The notes beneath the pieces were generated by a model. It searched no databases. It saw only the letters and a program-made list of their open reading frames with translations, and was not told the DNA's origin. This document shows, piece after piece, positions 16,666 to 25,193 of a DNA stretch of 64,000 bases. The translations under genes and the position numbers were made by a program. The DNA comes from Sphingomonas faeni (GTDB lineage Bacteria; Pseudomonadota; Alphaproteobacteria; Sphingomonadales; Sphingomonadaceae), in assembly GCF_003053745.1 (NCBI RefSeq), contig NZ_QAYE01000010.1:1-64000 (forward strand), in the 5' to 3' direction. Numbering within the stretch: the first letter of the stretch is position 1; the number at the start of each line of letters is the position of its first letter.

Positions 16666-18827
16666 CGTTTACGGCGGAGCGACAGCGTCGGCACGGCATT
16701 GCTGGTCGCAAGCGAAGCGCCGCGGCCCGAGAGCGAAGGATTCGTCATGAAATACCGATGCAGGTTGAACGGGCGGTCGCCGGGATCGACGCGGCTATAT
16801 TCGCCGTCGGGGCCTAGCTCCCAGCTCTGCTCGTTGTCGATCAGGTTCGCGACCATGACCTGATCGAGGATCTGGTCGTGGACGGTCGGGTTTAGGATCG
16901 GCAGCATATATTCGACGCGGCGATCGAAGTTGCGCGGCATCCAGTCGGCCGACGAGATGAACAGCTTGGCACCGTCGTTGGGCAGCGCCTTGCCGTTGCC
17001 GAACGCCCAGATCCGGCTGTGCTCGAGGAAGCGCCCAATCACCGATTTTACGCGGATCGTCTCCGACAGGCCGGGAACGCCGGGTCGCAGGCAGCAGATG
17101 CCACGGATGATGAGGTCGATCTCGACCCCTGCCCCGCTCGCTTCGTAGAGCTTCTCGATCACCGCAGGGTCGACCAGCGAGTTCATCTTCGCCCAGACGC
17201 CGGCGGGCTTGCCGGCGCGGGCGTTGGCGATCTCGACGTCGATCAGGTTCATGAGGTTCTGGCGAAGGTCACGCGGGCTCAGGCTGACGCGCGCCATGTC
17301 GGTCGGTTCGACATAGCCGGTGATGTAGTTAAACATCTGCGCCGCATCGCGCCCGACCGCAGCGTCGGCGGTGAAGAAGCTGAGGTCGGTGTAGATCTTG
17401 GCGGTGACCGGGTGGTAATTGCCCGTGCCGAAATGGCAGTAGGTGCGGAACGCCTGGCCTTCGCGGCGGACGACCAGCGAGACCTTGGCGTGCGTCTTCC
17501 AGTCGATGAAGCCGTAGACGACCTGCACGCCCGCGCGCTCCAGCGCGGAGGCCCAGACCATGTTCTGCTCTTCGTCGAACCGTGCCTTCAGCTCGACGAC
17601 CGCAGTGACGGACTTGCCCGCCTCGGCGGCGGTGATGAGCGCATTGATGACCGCGGGCTGCTTGCCGGCGCGGTAGAGCGTCTGCTTGATCGCGACGACG
17701 TCGGGGTCGTTCGCCGCCTGCTTGAGGAAGGCGAGCACCACTTCGAACGTCTCGTACGGGTGATGGACGACGATGTCCTTGGCCTTGATCGCCGCGAAGC
17801 AATCGCCGCCGAACTCGCGGATTCGTTCCGGAAAGCGCGGCGTGAAGGGCGGGAACTTCAGGTCGGGGCGATCCTCGTCGACCAGCCCGTCGAGGTCGAC
17901 GATGCCGAGCAGATTGCCGCTCTCGGTAATGATCGCGTCCGCACCGCCGAGCTCATCCTTGAGGACCGCCGCAAGCACGTCGGGGATGCCGGTTTCGAGT
18001 TCCAGGCGGATGACGCGGCCACGGCGGCGGCGCTTGATCGCGTTGGCGAAGTAGCGGACGAGATCCTCCGCCTCTTCCTCGATCTCCATGTCGCTGTCGC
18101 GCAGGACGCGGAAGCTGGCGGCGGCTAGCACTTCGTAGCCGGGGAACAGGACGGGCGCGAACCGCTTCAGGATCGATTCGATCGAGATGTAGCGCGCGGG
18201 CTCGCCAGGCAGGCGAACGAAACGCGTCATGGTGTGCGGGAGCATGACCAGTTCGCGGACGGGCTCGTTATCCGAACGGCGGACGAGGTCGAAGATCACC
18301 GATAGGCCGCGGTTCGGGATGAACGGGAACGGGTGCGCGGGGTCGAGCGCCTGCGGGGTCAGGATCGGGAAGATCTGATCGCGGAAATGCGTTTCAAGCC
18401 ACTCGTCGGCCTCACCCTCGACCGCCTCGCGCCGCAGCACGAACAGCCCGGCTTCGTCGAGCAGCACGCGCAGGTCGCCCCACACCGCCTGCTGGCTCGC
18501 CATCAGTTCGTCGGCCTCGCGGACGATCGCGGTCAGCTGCTGGCCCGCAGTTAAGCCGTCTGCAGATCGTCGGTCGACGTCCTGCGTCTGCTGCCCCTTC
18601 AGGCCAGCGACGCGGACCATGAAGAACTCGTCAAGGTTCGACCCCGAGATCGACAGGAAGCGGAGCCGCTCCAACAGCGGATGGGCGGGGTTGCACGCCT
18701 CCTCCAGCACACGCCGGTTGAACGCCAGCCAAGAGAGCTCGCGGTTGAAAAACCGGTCGTTCGGCTCTGCGCCGATGGGATCGTCGTCGTCTTCCGATTG
18801 GCGGACGATATGGGCTGGACGGTTCAT
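16662..18827 (-). CDS. ppk1: Polyphosphate kinase 1
   Basis: A 721-residue enzyme that polymerises the gamma-phosphate of ATP into polyphosphate. The N-terminal region contains RELSWLAFNRRVLEEA, typical of PPK1. The autophosphorylated histidine is in YCHFGTGNYHP and the second catalytic histidine in FLEHSRIWAFGNG. Length is normal. It is coupled to ppx by a 4-bp overlap and follows the Hda gene by 16 bp. Confidence 0.96.
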   Translation of the reverse strand: MNRPAHIVRQSEDDDDPIGAEPNDRFFNRELSWLAFNRRVLEEACNPAHPLLERLRFLSISGSNLDEFFMVRVAGLKGQQTQDVDRRSADGLTAGQQLTAIVREADELMASQQAVWGDLRVLLDEAGLFVLRREAVEGEADEWLETHFRDQIFPILTPQALDPAHPFPFIPNRGLSVIFDLVRRSDNEPVRELVMLPHTMTRFVRLPGEPARYISIESILKRFAPVLFPGYEVLAAASFRVLRDSDMEIEEEAEDLVRYFANAIKRRRRGRVIRLELETGIPDVLAAVLKDELGGADAIITESGNLLGIVDLDGLVDEDRPDLKFPPFTPRFPERIREFGGDCFAAIKAKDIVVHHPYETFEVVLAFLKQAANDPDVVAIKQTLYRAGKQPAVINALITAAEAGKSVTAVVELKARFDEEQNMVWASALERAGVQVVYGFIDWKTHAKVSLVVRREGQAFRTYCHFGTGNYHPVTAKIYTDLSFFTADAAVGRDAAQMFNYITGYVEPTDMARVSLSPRDLRQNLMNLIDVEIANARAGKPAGVWAKMNSLVDPAVIEKLYEASGAGVEIDLIIRGICCLRPGVPGLSETIRVKSVIGRFLEHSRIWAFGNGKALPNDGAKLFISSADWMPRNFDRRVEYMLPILNPTVHDQILDQVMVANLIDNEQSWELGPDGEYSRVDPGDRPFNLHRYFMTNPSLSGRGASLATSNAVPTLSLRRKR

Positions 18828-18843
18828 CGGGCCTCTTGGGGGC

Positions 18844-19488
18844 TTATGGTGGCGTGAAGAGCGGGAGGTCGAGAGCGAGTTGCGGCCGGAGGATCAGCCC
18901 GGCCTCGGTGAGTGTGGTTCGTGCAAGAGGAATGGACAAGCGCTTGCGACGTTCCATCGCCTCCTGATCCAGCGCATCGACGGTTCGCGTTACGGTAATA
19001 TGACTGCGCTCGATTCTGGTCGCGAGCCAGTCGATCAGATCGGGGCGCGCATCGAGGCTGCGGCGCTCGAACAGATGCGCCAGCAACAGCCGCATGAGTT
19101 CGTCGTCGGGCGCGCCGATCGCCGCGATCGGGCTGGCGGCGAGGCGCGAGCGCAGGTCGGGGAGCTTCACCTTCCATTCGGGCGGCGCGGCGTCGGCGAC
19201 AATCAGAAGCGGCTTGTGCTCCTCCTGTGCGCGGTTCCAGGCGTGGAACAGCTGCGCTTCGGGCACGCGCTCGGCATCGTCGATGATGGTGCCGCCGCTC
19301 TTCGCCGCGAAGATCCGCGCGAGCAGGCTGCGACCCGATTTGCGCGGGCCGGTGAGGATGGCGGTCATGACGGGCCAGGTCGCGGTGTGCTCCAGCGTGT
19401 GGACCGCGCGCGAATTGGAGGGGGTAACCAGGAAGGCGTCGTCGCGAGGGTCCGCCGGCCACCCGAGTGGCAGCGCAATTTGAGTCAT
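18844..19488 (-). CDS. hda: Hda-like regulatory inactivator of DnaA
   Basis: A 214-residue DnaA-related AAA+ protein. The N-terminus reads MTQIALPLGW, closely matching the QL-x-LPL sliding-clamp-binding motif of Hda. The P-loop is recognisable but altered (GPRKSGRSLLAR) and is followed by the Walker B-like TIIDDAER. There is no DNA-binding domain IV, as expected for Hda. It should bind the beta clamp and stimulate ATP hydrolysis by DnaA after replication starts. I chose ATG 19488 because it places the clamp motif at the very N-terminus; GTG 19503, overlapping the upstream stop by 4 bp, is an alternative. Confidence 0.85.
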   Translation of the reverse strand: MTQIALPLGWPADPRDDAFLVTPSNSRAVHTLEHTATWPVMTAILTGPRKSGRSLLARIFAAKSGGTIIDDAERVPEAQLFHAWNRAQEEHKPLLIVADAAPPEWKVKLPDLRSRLAASPIAAIGAPDDELMRLLLAHLFERRSLDARPDLIDWLATRIERSHITVTRTVDALDQEAMERRKRLSIPLARTTLTEAGLILRPQLALDLPLFTPP

Positions 19489-19499
19489 CTTGGTCGCGC

Positions 19500-20747
19500 T
19501 CACCCTGTCGTCGCATTGTCCGCGGGTAAGTCCGGCGGAAGAAGTTGGGCGACCCGGCGGATGCGGATCGTCTGGCCGGAGCCGAATACCTGGTAGCCGC
19601 GGGCTTCTAGCGCGGTCTTCAGCGCAGCCGGATCGCCGTCATAGGCGACGCGCATCAGCGAGACACCGCCGAGCGCGAGACTGGTGGTGGCCGCCGAGCG
19701 GACGCCGGGGATCGCGCGGAGTGCTGCTTCCGTAGATGAGACAGCGGTCGCTGCGGGCGTGTCGAACTGGACGATGACCGAGATGCCCTCGCCGCCGGTC
19801 AGCGCTGCGGTATTGGCGTCGGCGGTCTCGTCGGTCGGCAGGTCGTCTATCGTTGCAGCTTCGGGCGGCGGTGGGGGCGAGAGGCTGTAGTCGACGCGGA
19901 GCGAACCGTTGCGGCGGGCCTGCTGGTACAGGTCGTCGATCCGCTTCACGCCGGTGTCGAGCAATTGCGCGATGCCGTCGGGCGTACCGACTCGCAGCGT
20001 GAAGCTGCCGATCAGGTCGTTGTCGGGGCCATGGCGCGCTTCGAACACGCCTATCACCGGGCCGCCGGGCCATTGGCGATAAAGTTTCACGACCGGGGTG
20101 AGAACGTCGCTCGCGCCATATTGGTCGAGGATCGTCCGCCACCAGCCGCGGCCGGGGCGCTGCGTCTGGCCGACGTTGAGCAGGAGCGCATCGGGGCCGG
20201 AGCCTGATGGGCGGACATAGTCGATGCTGCTGTTGCCGGTGCGATAGCGCGCCCAGGCCTGCTGCCACGGCGTGCTCTGCTCGAACGCCTGCCCGACGCC
20301 GCCCGAATATTGGATCGGGATCGTTAGCATCGGCTGCGAGCGATCGGCGTAGGTCGAGATGCCGAGAATCGATCCGGCGCGGCCGCGATCGAACAGGACG
20401 CCGAGCTTGGCGATGTAGCGCTGCGGGCCGATCTGTTCGTTCTCGACGACGATCCCGGAGACGAGCGAATCGAGCGTGCCATCGGAGACGAGACCGCCTC
20501 CGCCACCGAGCCGGTTCGACAATTGGACCCAGGCCTTGCGCTGGGCGAGCCGCCAGCCGCTGTAGCGCGCAGCATCCGCGGTCTTGCCCGCGACGTCGAC
20601 CGTGACGCCGCTCACCTCGTACGCGCTGCCGCTGTCGACCGGGGCTGCGCCTCGGCTGCCGCCTTCGATCTGCGCGAGCACTGTGCCGCCGCTCAATAGC
20701 AGGGCAGCGCCAGCGAGGGCGGCAGGGAGGGCTTTGATACGCGTCAC
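19500..20747 (-). CDS. Conserved exported protein of unknown function (DUF2066-like N-terminal part)
   Basis: A 415-residue protein. The signal peptide begins at GTG 20747 ([20 protein letters not shown]) and probably ends at VLAQ; a longer frame to 20810 would overlap purM and lacks a proper signal start. The early mature region ([31 protein letters not shown]) resembles exported DUF2066 proteins. A proline-rich linker (SPPPPPE) leads to a C-terminal beta-alpha-beta region with [22 protein letters not shown], which resembles the ferredoxin-like fold of heavy-metal-associated domains but lacks CxxC. Two weakly related halves are therefore joined. It lies upstream of hda. Confidence 0.7.
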   Translation of the reverse strand: MTRIKALPAALAGAALLLSGGTVLAQIEGGSRGAAPVDSGSAYEVSGVTVDVAGKTADAARYSGWRLAQRKAWVQLSNRLGGGGGLVSDGTLDSLVSGIVVENEQIGPQRYIAKLGVLFDRGRAGSILGISTYADRSQPMLTIPIQYSGGVGQAFEQSTPWQQAWARYRTGNSSIDYVRPSGSGPDALLLNVGQTQRPGRGWWRTILDQYGASDVLTPVVKLYRQWPGGPVIGVFEARHGPDNDLIGSFTLRVGTPDGIAQLLDTGVKRIDDLYQQARRNGSLRVDYSLSPPPPPEAATIDDLPTDETADANTAALTGGEGISVIVQFDTPAATAVSSTEAALRAIPGVRSAATTSLALGGVSLMRVAYDGDPAALKTALEARGYQVFGSGQTIRIRRVAQLLPPDLPADNATTG

Positions 20748-20808
20748 GCGGGCCTTTTGGCGAAGCAGGCGTGGAAATCCAAGCGCGATGTGGCTAGCAG
20801 CACCGATC

Positions 20809-21924
20809 ATGACCGATACGCCAGACTCCGCCGCTCCCGCTTCGGGCCCCTACACCTACGCTCAGGCGGGCGTTTCGATCGCCGCGGGCAACGCGCTGGT
20901 GCGGGCGATCGCCCCGCTCGCGCGCTCGACGCGTAGGCCGGGGGCGGATGCCGATCTTGGCGGGTTCGGCGGGATGTTCGACCTCAAGGCGGCGGGGTTC
21001 GTCGATCCGTTGCTGGTCGCGGCTAACGACGGTGTCGGCACCAAGCTGAAGCTGGCGATCGAGTGGGACCGGCATGAGGGTGTCGGCGTCGATCTCGTCG
21101 CGATGTGCGTCAACGATCTGATCGTGCAGGGCGCCGAGCCGCTGTTTTTCCTCGATTATTATGCGAGCGGGAAGCTCGATGCGGCGGTCGCCGAGCGCGT
21201 CGTGGCGTCGATCGCGGAAGGCTGCAAGACCGCGGGTTGCGCACTGATCGGGGGCGAGACCGCCGAGATGCCGGGCATGTATGCGGACGGCGATTACGAC
21301 CTGGCGGGCTTCTGCGTCGGGGCGGTCGAGCGGACCAACGTGCTGACCGGGCGCGAGATCGCCGCGGGCGACGTGATGCTCGGGCTGGCATCGTCGGGGG
21401 TGCATTCGAACGGGTTCTCGTTGGTTCGCCGGCTCGCGACCGATCGCGGGTGGAAGCTCGATCGTCCTGCGCTGTTCGACCAAGACAAGTTGCTGATCGA
21501 TCATCTGATGGCGCCGACTCGCATCTATGTCGCGAGCCTGCTGCCGTTGCTGCGCGAGCGGCGGATCAAGGGGCTGGCGCATATCACCGGTGGTGGCCTG
21601 CTGGAGAACATCCCGCGCGTGCTGCCCGAGGGCGTGCATGCGGTGGTCGATGCGGATGCGTGGGAGCAGTCGCGGTTGATGGCGTTCCTACAGGCTCAGG
21701 GGGCTATCGAGCCGGAGGAGATGGCGCGGACGTTCAACTGCGGGATCGGCATGGTCGTGATCGTCGGCGCCGACGAGGCCGAGGCGGTGACTGCGGCGCT
21801 TCAGGCTGCGGACGAGACGGTGTTCACGATCGGGCGGATCGAGACGGGCTCGCATGGCTGCACGGTGCGCGGGTCGGCGGGTACGTGGAGCGCGCGCGAG
21901 GACTGGACCGCGACGCATGGCTGA
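20809..21924 (+). CDS. purM: Phosphoribosylformylglycinamidine cyclo-ligase
   Basis: A 371-residue AIR synthetase (fifth step of purine synthesis). Family motifs include [27 protein letters not shown]-type phosphate binding (split here as [12 protein letters not shown]), [23 protein letters not shown] and [10 protein letters not shown]. The start [13 protein letters not shown] at 20809 was preferred; the frame upstream overlaps the divergent exported-protein gene. It overlaps purN by 8 bp, so the two purine genes are coupled. Confidence 0.95.
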   Translation: MTDTPDSAAPASGPYTYAQAGVSIAAGNALVRAIAPLARSTRRPGADADLGGFGGMFDLKAAGFVDPLLVAANDGVGTKLKLAIEWDRHEGVGVDLVAMCVNDLIVQGAEPLFFLDYYASGKLDAAVAERVVASIAEGCKTAGCALIGGETAEMPGMYADGDYDLAGFCVGAVERTNVLTGREIAAGDVMLGLASSGVHSNGFSLVRRLATDRGWKLDRPALFDQDKLLIDHLMAPTRIYVASLLPLLRERRIKGLAHITGGGLLENIPRVLPEGVHAVVDADAWEQSRLMAFLQAQGAIEPEEMARTFNCGIGMVVIVGADEAEAVTAALQAADETVFTIGRIETGSHGCTVRGSAGTWSAREDWTATHG

Positions 21925-22489
21925 CAAGACGCGCGTCGGCGTGCTGATCTCGGGGCGCGGATCGAACATGATGGCGCTGGTCGGCGCTTCGCGTGCGGCG
22001 GAATGTCCGTACGAGATCGCCTTGGTGGCATCTGACAAGCCGGATGCGGCCGGGCTCGACTGGGCTCGGTCGGAAGGTGTGGCGACGTTCGCACTCTCGC
22101 CGAAGGGTCTGGGGAAGCCGGCCTATGAGGCGGCGATCGATGCGGCGTTGCGCGAGGCTGGTGTCGAGGTCGTTGCGCTCGCCGGGTATATGCGGTTGCT
22201 GTCGGACGGGTTCGTCGCGGCGTGGCGGGATCGGATCGTCAACATCCATCCGTCGTTGCTGCCCAAATACAAGGGCCTGGACACGCACGCGCGGGCGATC
22301 GCGGCGGGCGATGCGGCCGGCGGGTGCTCGGTGCATGTCGTGACCGAGGAGCTCGATGGCGGCGTGGTGCTGGGCCAAGCCGAGGTGCCGATCCTTTCCG
22401 GCGACGATGCGGACGCGCTTGCGACGCGCGTGTTGGCGGCGGAACATGCTTTGTACCCGAAGACCTTGGCGGAGTTCGTGACGCGATGA
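21917..22489 (+). CDS. purN: Phosphoribosylglycinamide formyltransferase
   Basis: A 190-residue enzyme transferring a formyl group from 10-formyltetrahydrofolate to GAR in purine synthesis. The substrate loop [11 protein letters not shown], the catalytic Asn-His pair in [16 protein letters not shown] and the Asp in [10 protein letters not shown] are present. ATG 21917 lies 8 bp inside purM. The next gene begins at an ATGA overlap with its stop. Confidence 0.95.
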   Translation: MADKTRVGVLISGRGSNMMALVGASRAAECPYEIALVASDKPDAAGLDWARSEGVATFALSPKGLGKPAYEAAIDAALREAGVEVVALAGYMRLLSDGFVAAWRDRIVNIHPSLLPKYKGLDTHARAIAAGDAAGGCSVHVVTEELDGGVVLGQAEVPILSGDDADALATRVLAAEHALYPKTLAEFVTR

Positions 22490-22851
22490 CCGATCTGTCC
22501 CCCCTCGACCGCGTTCGCGCGGCGGCGCTGGCGTTGCCCGAGACCGAGGAGAAGGTTTCACACGGCCAGCCGACCTTCTTCGTGGCCGACAAGCAGTTTG
22601 CGCAGTTCCGGGCGGATCATCACAGCGATGGTGCGACGATGGTGTGTATGAAGACCAGCGGTACCGATGAGCAGGCGACGCTGATCGAGGCTAACCCGGC
22701 GGTGTATTCGCGGCCAGCGTATCTTGGCGCGACTGGTTGGGTCGGGATGAATGTCGCCGGCGATCCGGACTGGGCGCTGGTCGAGGACCGGATCGCGCGG
22801 AGTTGGGAAATGGCGGCGCCTGCCCGCTTGCTGGAAGCCGGCGGGCGATGA
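22486..22851 (+). CDS. MmcQ/YjbR family DNA-binding-like protein
   Basis: A 121-residue protein with the YjbR/MmcQ fold. Indicators are the ALALPETEEKVSHGQPTFFV opening and the terminal W-x-V/M pattern (LGATGWVGMNVAGDPDW). The family adopts a CyaY-like fold and its cellular role is unclear. It is translationally coupled to purN (ATGA) and to the next gene (ATGA), so it belongs to the purMN operon. Confidence 0.82.
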   Translation: MTDLSPLDRVRAAALALPETEEKVSHGQPTFFVADKQFAQFRADHHSDGATMVCMKTSGTDEQATLIEANPAVYSRPAYLGATGWVGMNVAGDPDWALVEDRIARSWEMAAPARLLEAGGR

Positions 22852-23453
22852 GCACCGAGACTCCGACCGAACGGCGCGAGGCTGCGGCGACGCGGCGGCG
22901 TTGGGTGACGCTGGCCGAGGTCGTGGCGGTTGCGGGCGTGCTGATCGCGGCGCTGACGCTGTGGACCAACTGGTCGGATCACCGTGCGAACGAGGCCGAC
23001 AAGATCGCGGCGCAGTCGAGTGCGGCGCGCGAACGGAGCAAGATCGATCTGTCGGCGATCGTGCAGGATGGCGGCGATACGTTGTTGTTGAAGGACGCGC
23101 GGCATGACCTTCAGGACGTGACGATCGGCTTCCCCCGCGCGCTTGGCGTCTCGCCGCAGCGGCCACCGGCGGAACCGGTCATCGATGGGTCGTGGTTTTC
23201 GGCGCCGTTGTTGAAGCTTACCGATGGTGGCTCGGATGATCGTGCGGGGCGGCTGCCGGTCCTGGTCAGTGTGCAGTATTTCGATGGGGATACGACGCGG
23301 TCTGCGAGCGGGATTTATGATGTGATCTGGAAGACCGAGGGGCGGATGCTGCGCGGTCGTGCGCTGAAGCTTGAGGGTTTGCGGGTTCGCCAGCGTGGTG
23401 GCGATCAGGCGAAGCTTGATGCGATCTGGGCGAAAGAGAAGCCGGCGGCGTGA
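22848..23453 (+). CDS. Hypothetical single-pass membrane protein in the purMN operon
   Basis: A 201-residue protein without a recognised domain. A charged N-terminus (residues 1-18) is followed by one hydrophobic helix (about 20-40, VTLAEVVAVAGVLIAALTLW), then a predicted soluble domain that is probably outside the cytoplasm. That domain contains strand-rich text such as RLPVLVSVQYFDGDTTRSASGIYDVIWKTEG. It has no cysteines and no lipobox. It overlaps the YjbR-like gene by 4 bp and is the last gene before a type B repeat. Confidence 0.68.
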   Translation: MSTETPTERREAAATRRRWVTLAEVVAVAGVLIAALTLWTNWSDHRANEADKIAAQSSAARERSKIDLSAIVQDGGDTLLLKDARHDLQDVTIGFPRALGVSPQRPPAEPVIDGSWFSAPLLKLTDGGSDDRAGRLPVLVSVQYFDGDTTRSASGIYDVIWKTEGRMLRGRALKLEGLRVRQRGGDQAKLDAIWAKEKPAA

Positions 23454-23472
23454 TTGCCTACCTCTAAACGGC

Positions 23473-23578
23473 ACCACCCCGGCGGAGGCCGGGGTCCAAT
23501 TGGGGAACGTTGCTAACGGAGGGCAGCGTTCTGTTACTGCGACCTTTCCAATTGGGCCCCGGCCTTCGCCGGGGCGGT
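23473..23578. repeat. Type B dispersed palindromic repeat
   Basis: Outer arms ACCACCCCGGCGGAGGCCGG and CCGGCCTTCGCCGGGGCGGT are inverted copies. Just inside them lie TCCAATTGG and CCAATTGGG. The core holds GCAACG/GCAGTAAC-type words. The whole unit is matched in reverse orientation at 57932-58039, including parts of the core, so it is a dispersed element rather than a simple terminator. It follows the end of the purMN operon. Confidence 0.8.
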
Positions 23579-23616
23579 AGCGCTGCTGTGAAGTGCGGCG
23601 CTTTCGCCGGGGAAAC

Positions 23617-24135
23617 TCACACCGCTCGCGAGTAGACCGGGTCGTCGTGGAGGGTGGTGCCGACCATGAACTGGCGGGTGCCAATTACCTTGTAGCCCTG
23701 GCGTTCGTAGAAGGCTCGGGCGCGGGTGTTTTGGTCCCATACGCCTAGGAGAACTCGGGTGCGGCCTGCTGCGGCGGCGTCTTCTAGGGCGCGAGTCATC
23801 AGGGCGGCGCCTAGGCCTGTGCCTTGGACCTGCTTCAGGAGATAGATGCGGCGGAGTTCTATGTCCGCGGGGCCGGGTTCGATTGGGAAGTCCGGTGCGG
23901 TCAAGACCGTGTAGCCGATCGGGGCGTGGCCGGGCTCGTACTCGGCGAGCGTGACGATCGTCGCGGGATCGGACAGCCACGTCTCGAACGTGGCGATGCT
24001 GTTCTTCATCGTGCAGTGGGCGACGATATCCGCCCCCGTCAGCACGGTCGCATAGGTATCGAGGAACGTGGCGGATGCGACGAGCGATAGCGCAGGCGCA
24101 TCGCCCGACTCAGCCCGTCGCAGCCGCCAGGTCAT
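23617..24135 (-). CDS. GNAT family N-acetyltransferase
   Basis: A 172-residue acetyltransferase; the substrate is unknown. The acetyl-CoA-binding motif A is ELRRIYLLKQVQGTGLGAAL (Q/R-x-x-G-x-G/A type), and the last strands carry NTRARAFYERQGYKVIGTRQ, typical of GNAT motif B. ATG 24135 ([16 protein letters not shown]) is the start; it abuts the ndk stop with a 1-bp overlap. A far longer frame continues upstream but only shadows ndk. Confidence 0.88.
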   Translation of the reverse strand: MTWRLRRAESGDAPALSLVASATFLDTYATVLTGADIVAHCTMKNSIATFETWLSDPATIVTLAEYEPGHAPIGYTVLTAPDFPIEPGPADIELRRIYLLKQVQGTGLGAALMTRALEDAAAAGRTRVLLGVWDQNTRARAFYERQGYKVIGTRQFMVGTTLHDDPVYSRAV

Positions 24136-24557
24136 CAGCCGACGATTTCTTCGGGCTTGAAGAAATAGGCGATCTCGATCTCGGCGTTCTCGTCCGAATC
24201 CGACCCGTGGACCGAGTTGGCTTCGATCGACTCGGCGAGTTCCTTGCGGATCGTGCCGGCATCGGCGTTGGCAGGGTTGGTGGCGCCCATGATGTCGCGG
24301 TTGCGCTGCATCGCGTTCTCGCCTTCGAGAACCTGAACGACTACCGGGCCCGAGATCATGAACGAGACGAGCTCGCCGAAGAACGGACGCTCCTTGTGGA
24401 CCGCGTAGAAGCCTTCGGCCTGCTCGCGGGTCATCTGGATGCGCTTCGAAGCGACGACGCGCAGGCCGGCTTCCTCGAGCATCTTGGTGACCGCACCGGT
24501 CAGGTTGCGGCGGGTTGCGTCGGGCTTGATGATCGAAAAGGTACGGTTCGCGGCCAT
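24135..24557 (-). CDS. ndk: Nucleoside diphosphate kinase
   Basis: A 140-residue enzyme balancing nucleoside triphosphates. The N-terminal [14 protein letters not shown] binds phosphate and the phospho-histidine lies in the canonical [16 protein letters not shown] segment. I chose ATG 24557 ([14 protein letters not shown]); a GTG three codons upstream is possible. It is followed directly by the GNAT gene. Confidence 0.95.
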   Translation of the reverse strand: MAANRTFSIIKPDATRRNLTGAVTKMLEEAGLRVVASKRIQMTREQAEGFYAVHKERPFFGELVSFMISGPVVVQVLEGENAMQRNRDIMGATNPANADAGTIRKELAESIEANSVHGSDSDENAEIEIAYFFKPEEIVG

Positions 24558-24631
24558 GATGGTCACGGGCTCCTGTGTTGGCGGTAATCGGACGCGCGGC
24601 GCTTAGGCGGGGGACGCTGGTAAAGCAACGG

Positions 24632-25078
24632 TTATGCCGCCTGTTCCCAGCGACCGGAGTCGTTCTGTTTCCAGTAGCGGCGTTCGACGTCGTCGCGGTC
24701 GGCGAGTCCTTTCCAGGCGAGACGGGCTTCGCGGATCGCTTCGTCGTCGAAGATGTGGAAGGCTCGGTCAAAGGTTAGGATAAGGTCACGCCAACGTCCG
24801 TCTACCACCGCGACGTTGCGGGCGGCATTGGCGGGGGCGGTCTCCTGGATATCTTCGGCGATTAGAATGGGTTGAACGGTGTCATCGTTGCTGCCGGCCT
24901 GGGCATGGGGGAGGAAGCTCTCGGGGGCGTAGGACCAGAGGAGGCGGTCGAGCGCGACGCGTTGTTCTTCGGGTTCGGCGACTATCAGGAAGCGGCCACC
25001 GGTCTGGACGACGCGCTCGGCGATGCGCGGGAGGACGCGGTCGAGGGGGCTGGTTAGGTGGTAGAAATCGACCTGCAT
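24632..25078 (-). CDS. holC: DNA polymerase III chi subunit
   Basis: A 148-residue clamp-loader accessory subunit that links SSB to the replisome. Family features are the MQVDFYHLTSPLDRVLPRI opening, RFLIVAEPEEQRVALDRLLW, and the AFHIFDDEAIREARLAWKGL region. The start was set at MQVDFYHL (25078) rather than three codons upstream. pepA lies 115 bp upstream, with a repeat between, an arrangement (pepA then holC) seen in many proteobacteria. Confidence 0.9.
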   Translation of the reverse strand: MQVDFYHLTSPLDRVLPRIAERVVQTGGRFLIVAEPEEQRVALDRLLWSYAPESFLPHAQAGSNDDTVQPILIAEDIQETAPANAARNVAVVDGRWRDLILTFDRAFHIFDDEAIREARLAWKGLADRDDVERRYWKQNDSGRWEQAA

Positions 25079-25096
25079 GCTTTCCACTCCCCCTCG

Positions 25097-25178
25097 CTGT
25101 TCCCCCGCGAAAGCGGGGGTCCAGGAGTCACGATCGGTGTCGGTACTTAGCTGGGCCCCCGCGTCCGCGGGGGAACAG
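25097..25178. repeat. Type C palindromic repeat between holC and pepA
   Basis: Arms CTGTTCCCCCGCGAAAGCGG and CCGCGTCCGCGGGGGAACAG are inverted copies around a 30-bp centre; TCCA and TGGG lie at the inner edges. The same CCCGCGAARGCGGG word occurs at 58101-58158. Both genes are read on the minus strand, so a transcript crossing from pepA to holC would contain a strong hairpin. Confidence 0.75.
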
Positions 25179-25193
25179 TTTGCTCCTTGGAGC

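Noticed and set aside
22620-23684. Minus-strand frame through the type B repeat reading like GEGRGPIG..TPASAG
   Set aside because: The text comes from the repeat itself; the same wording appears wherever the repeat occurs, so it is not a protein.
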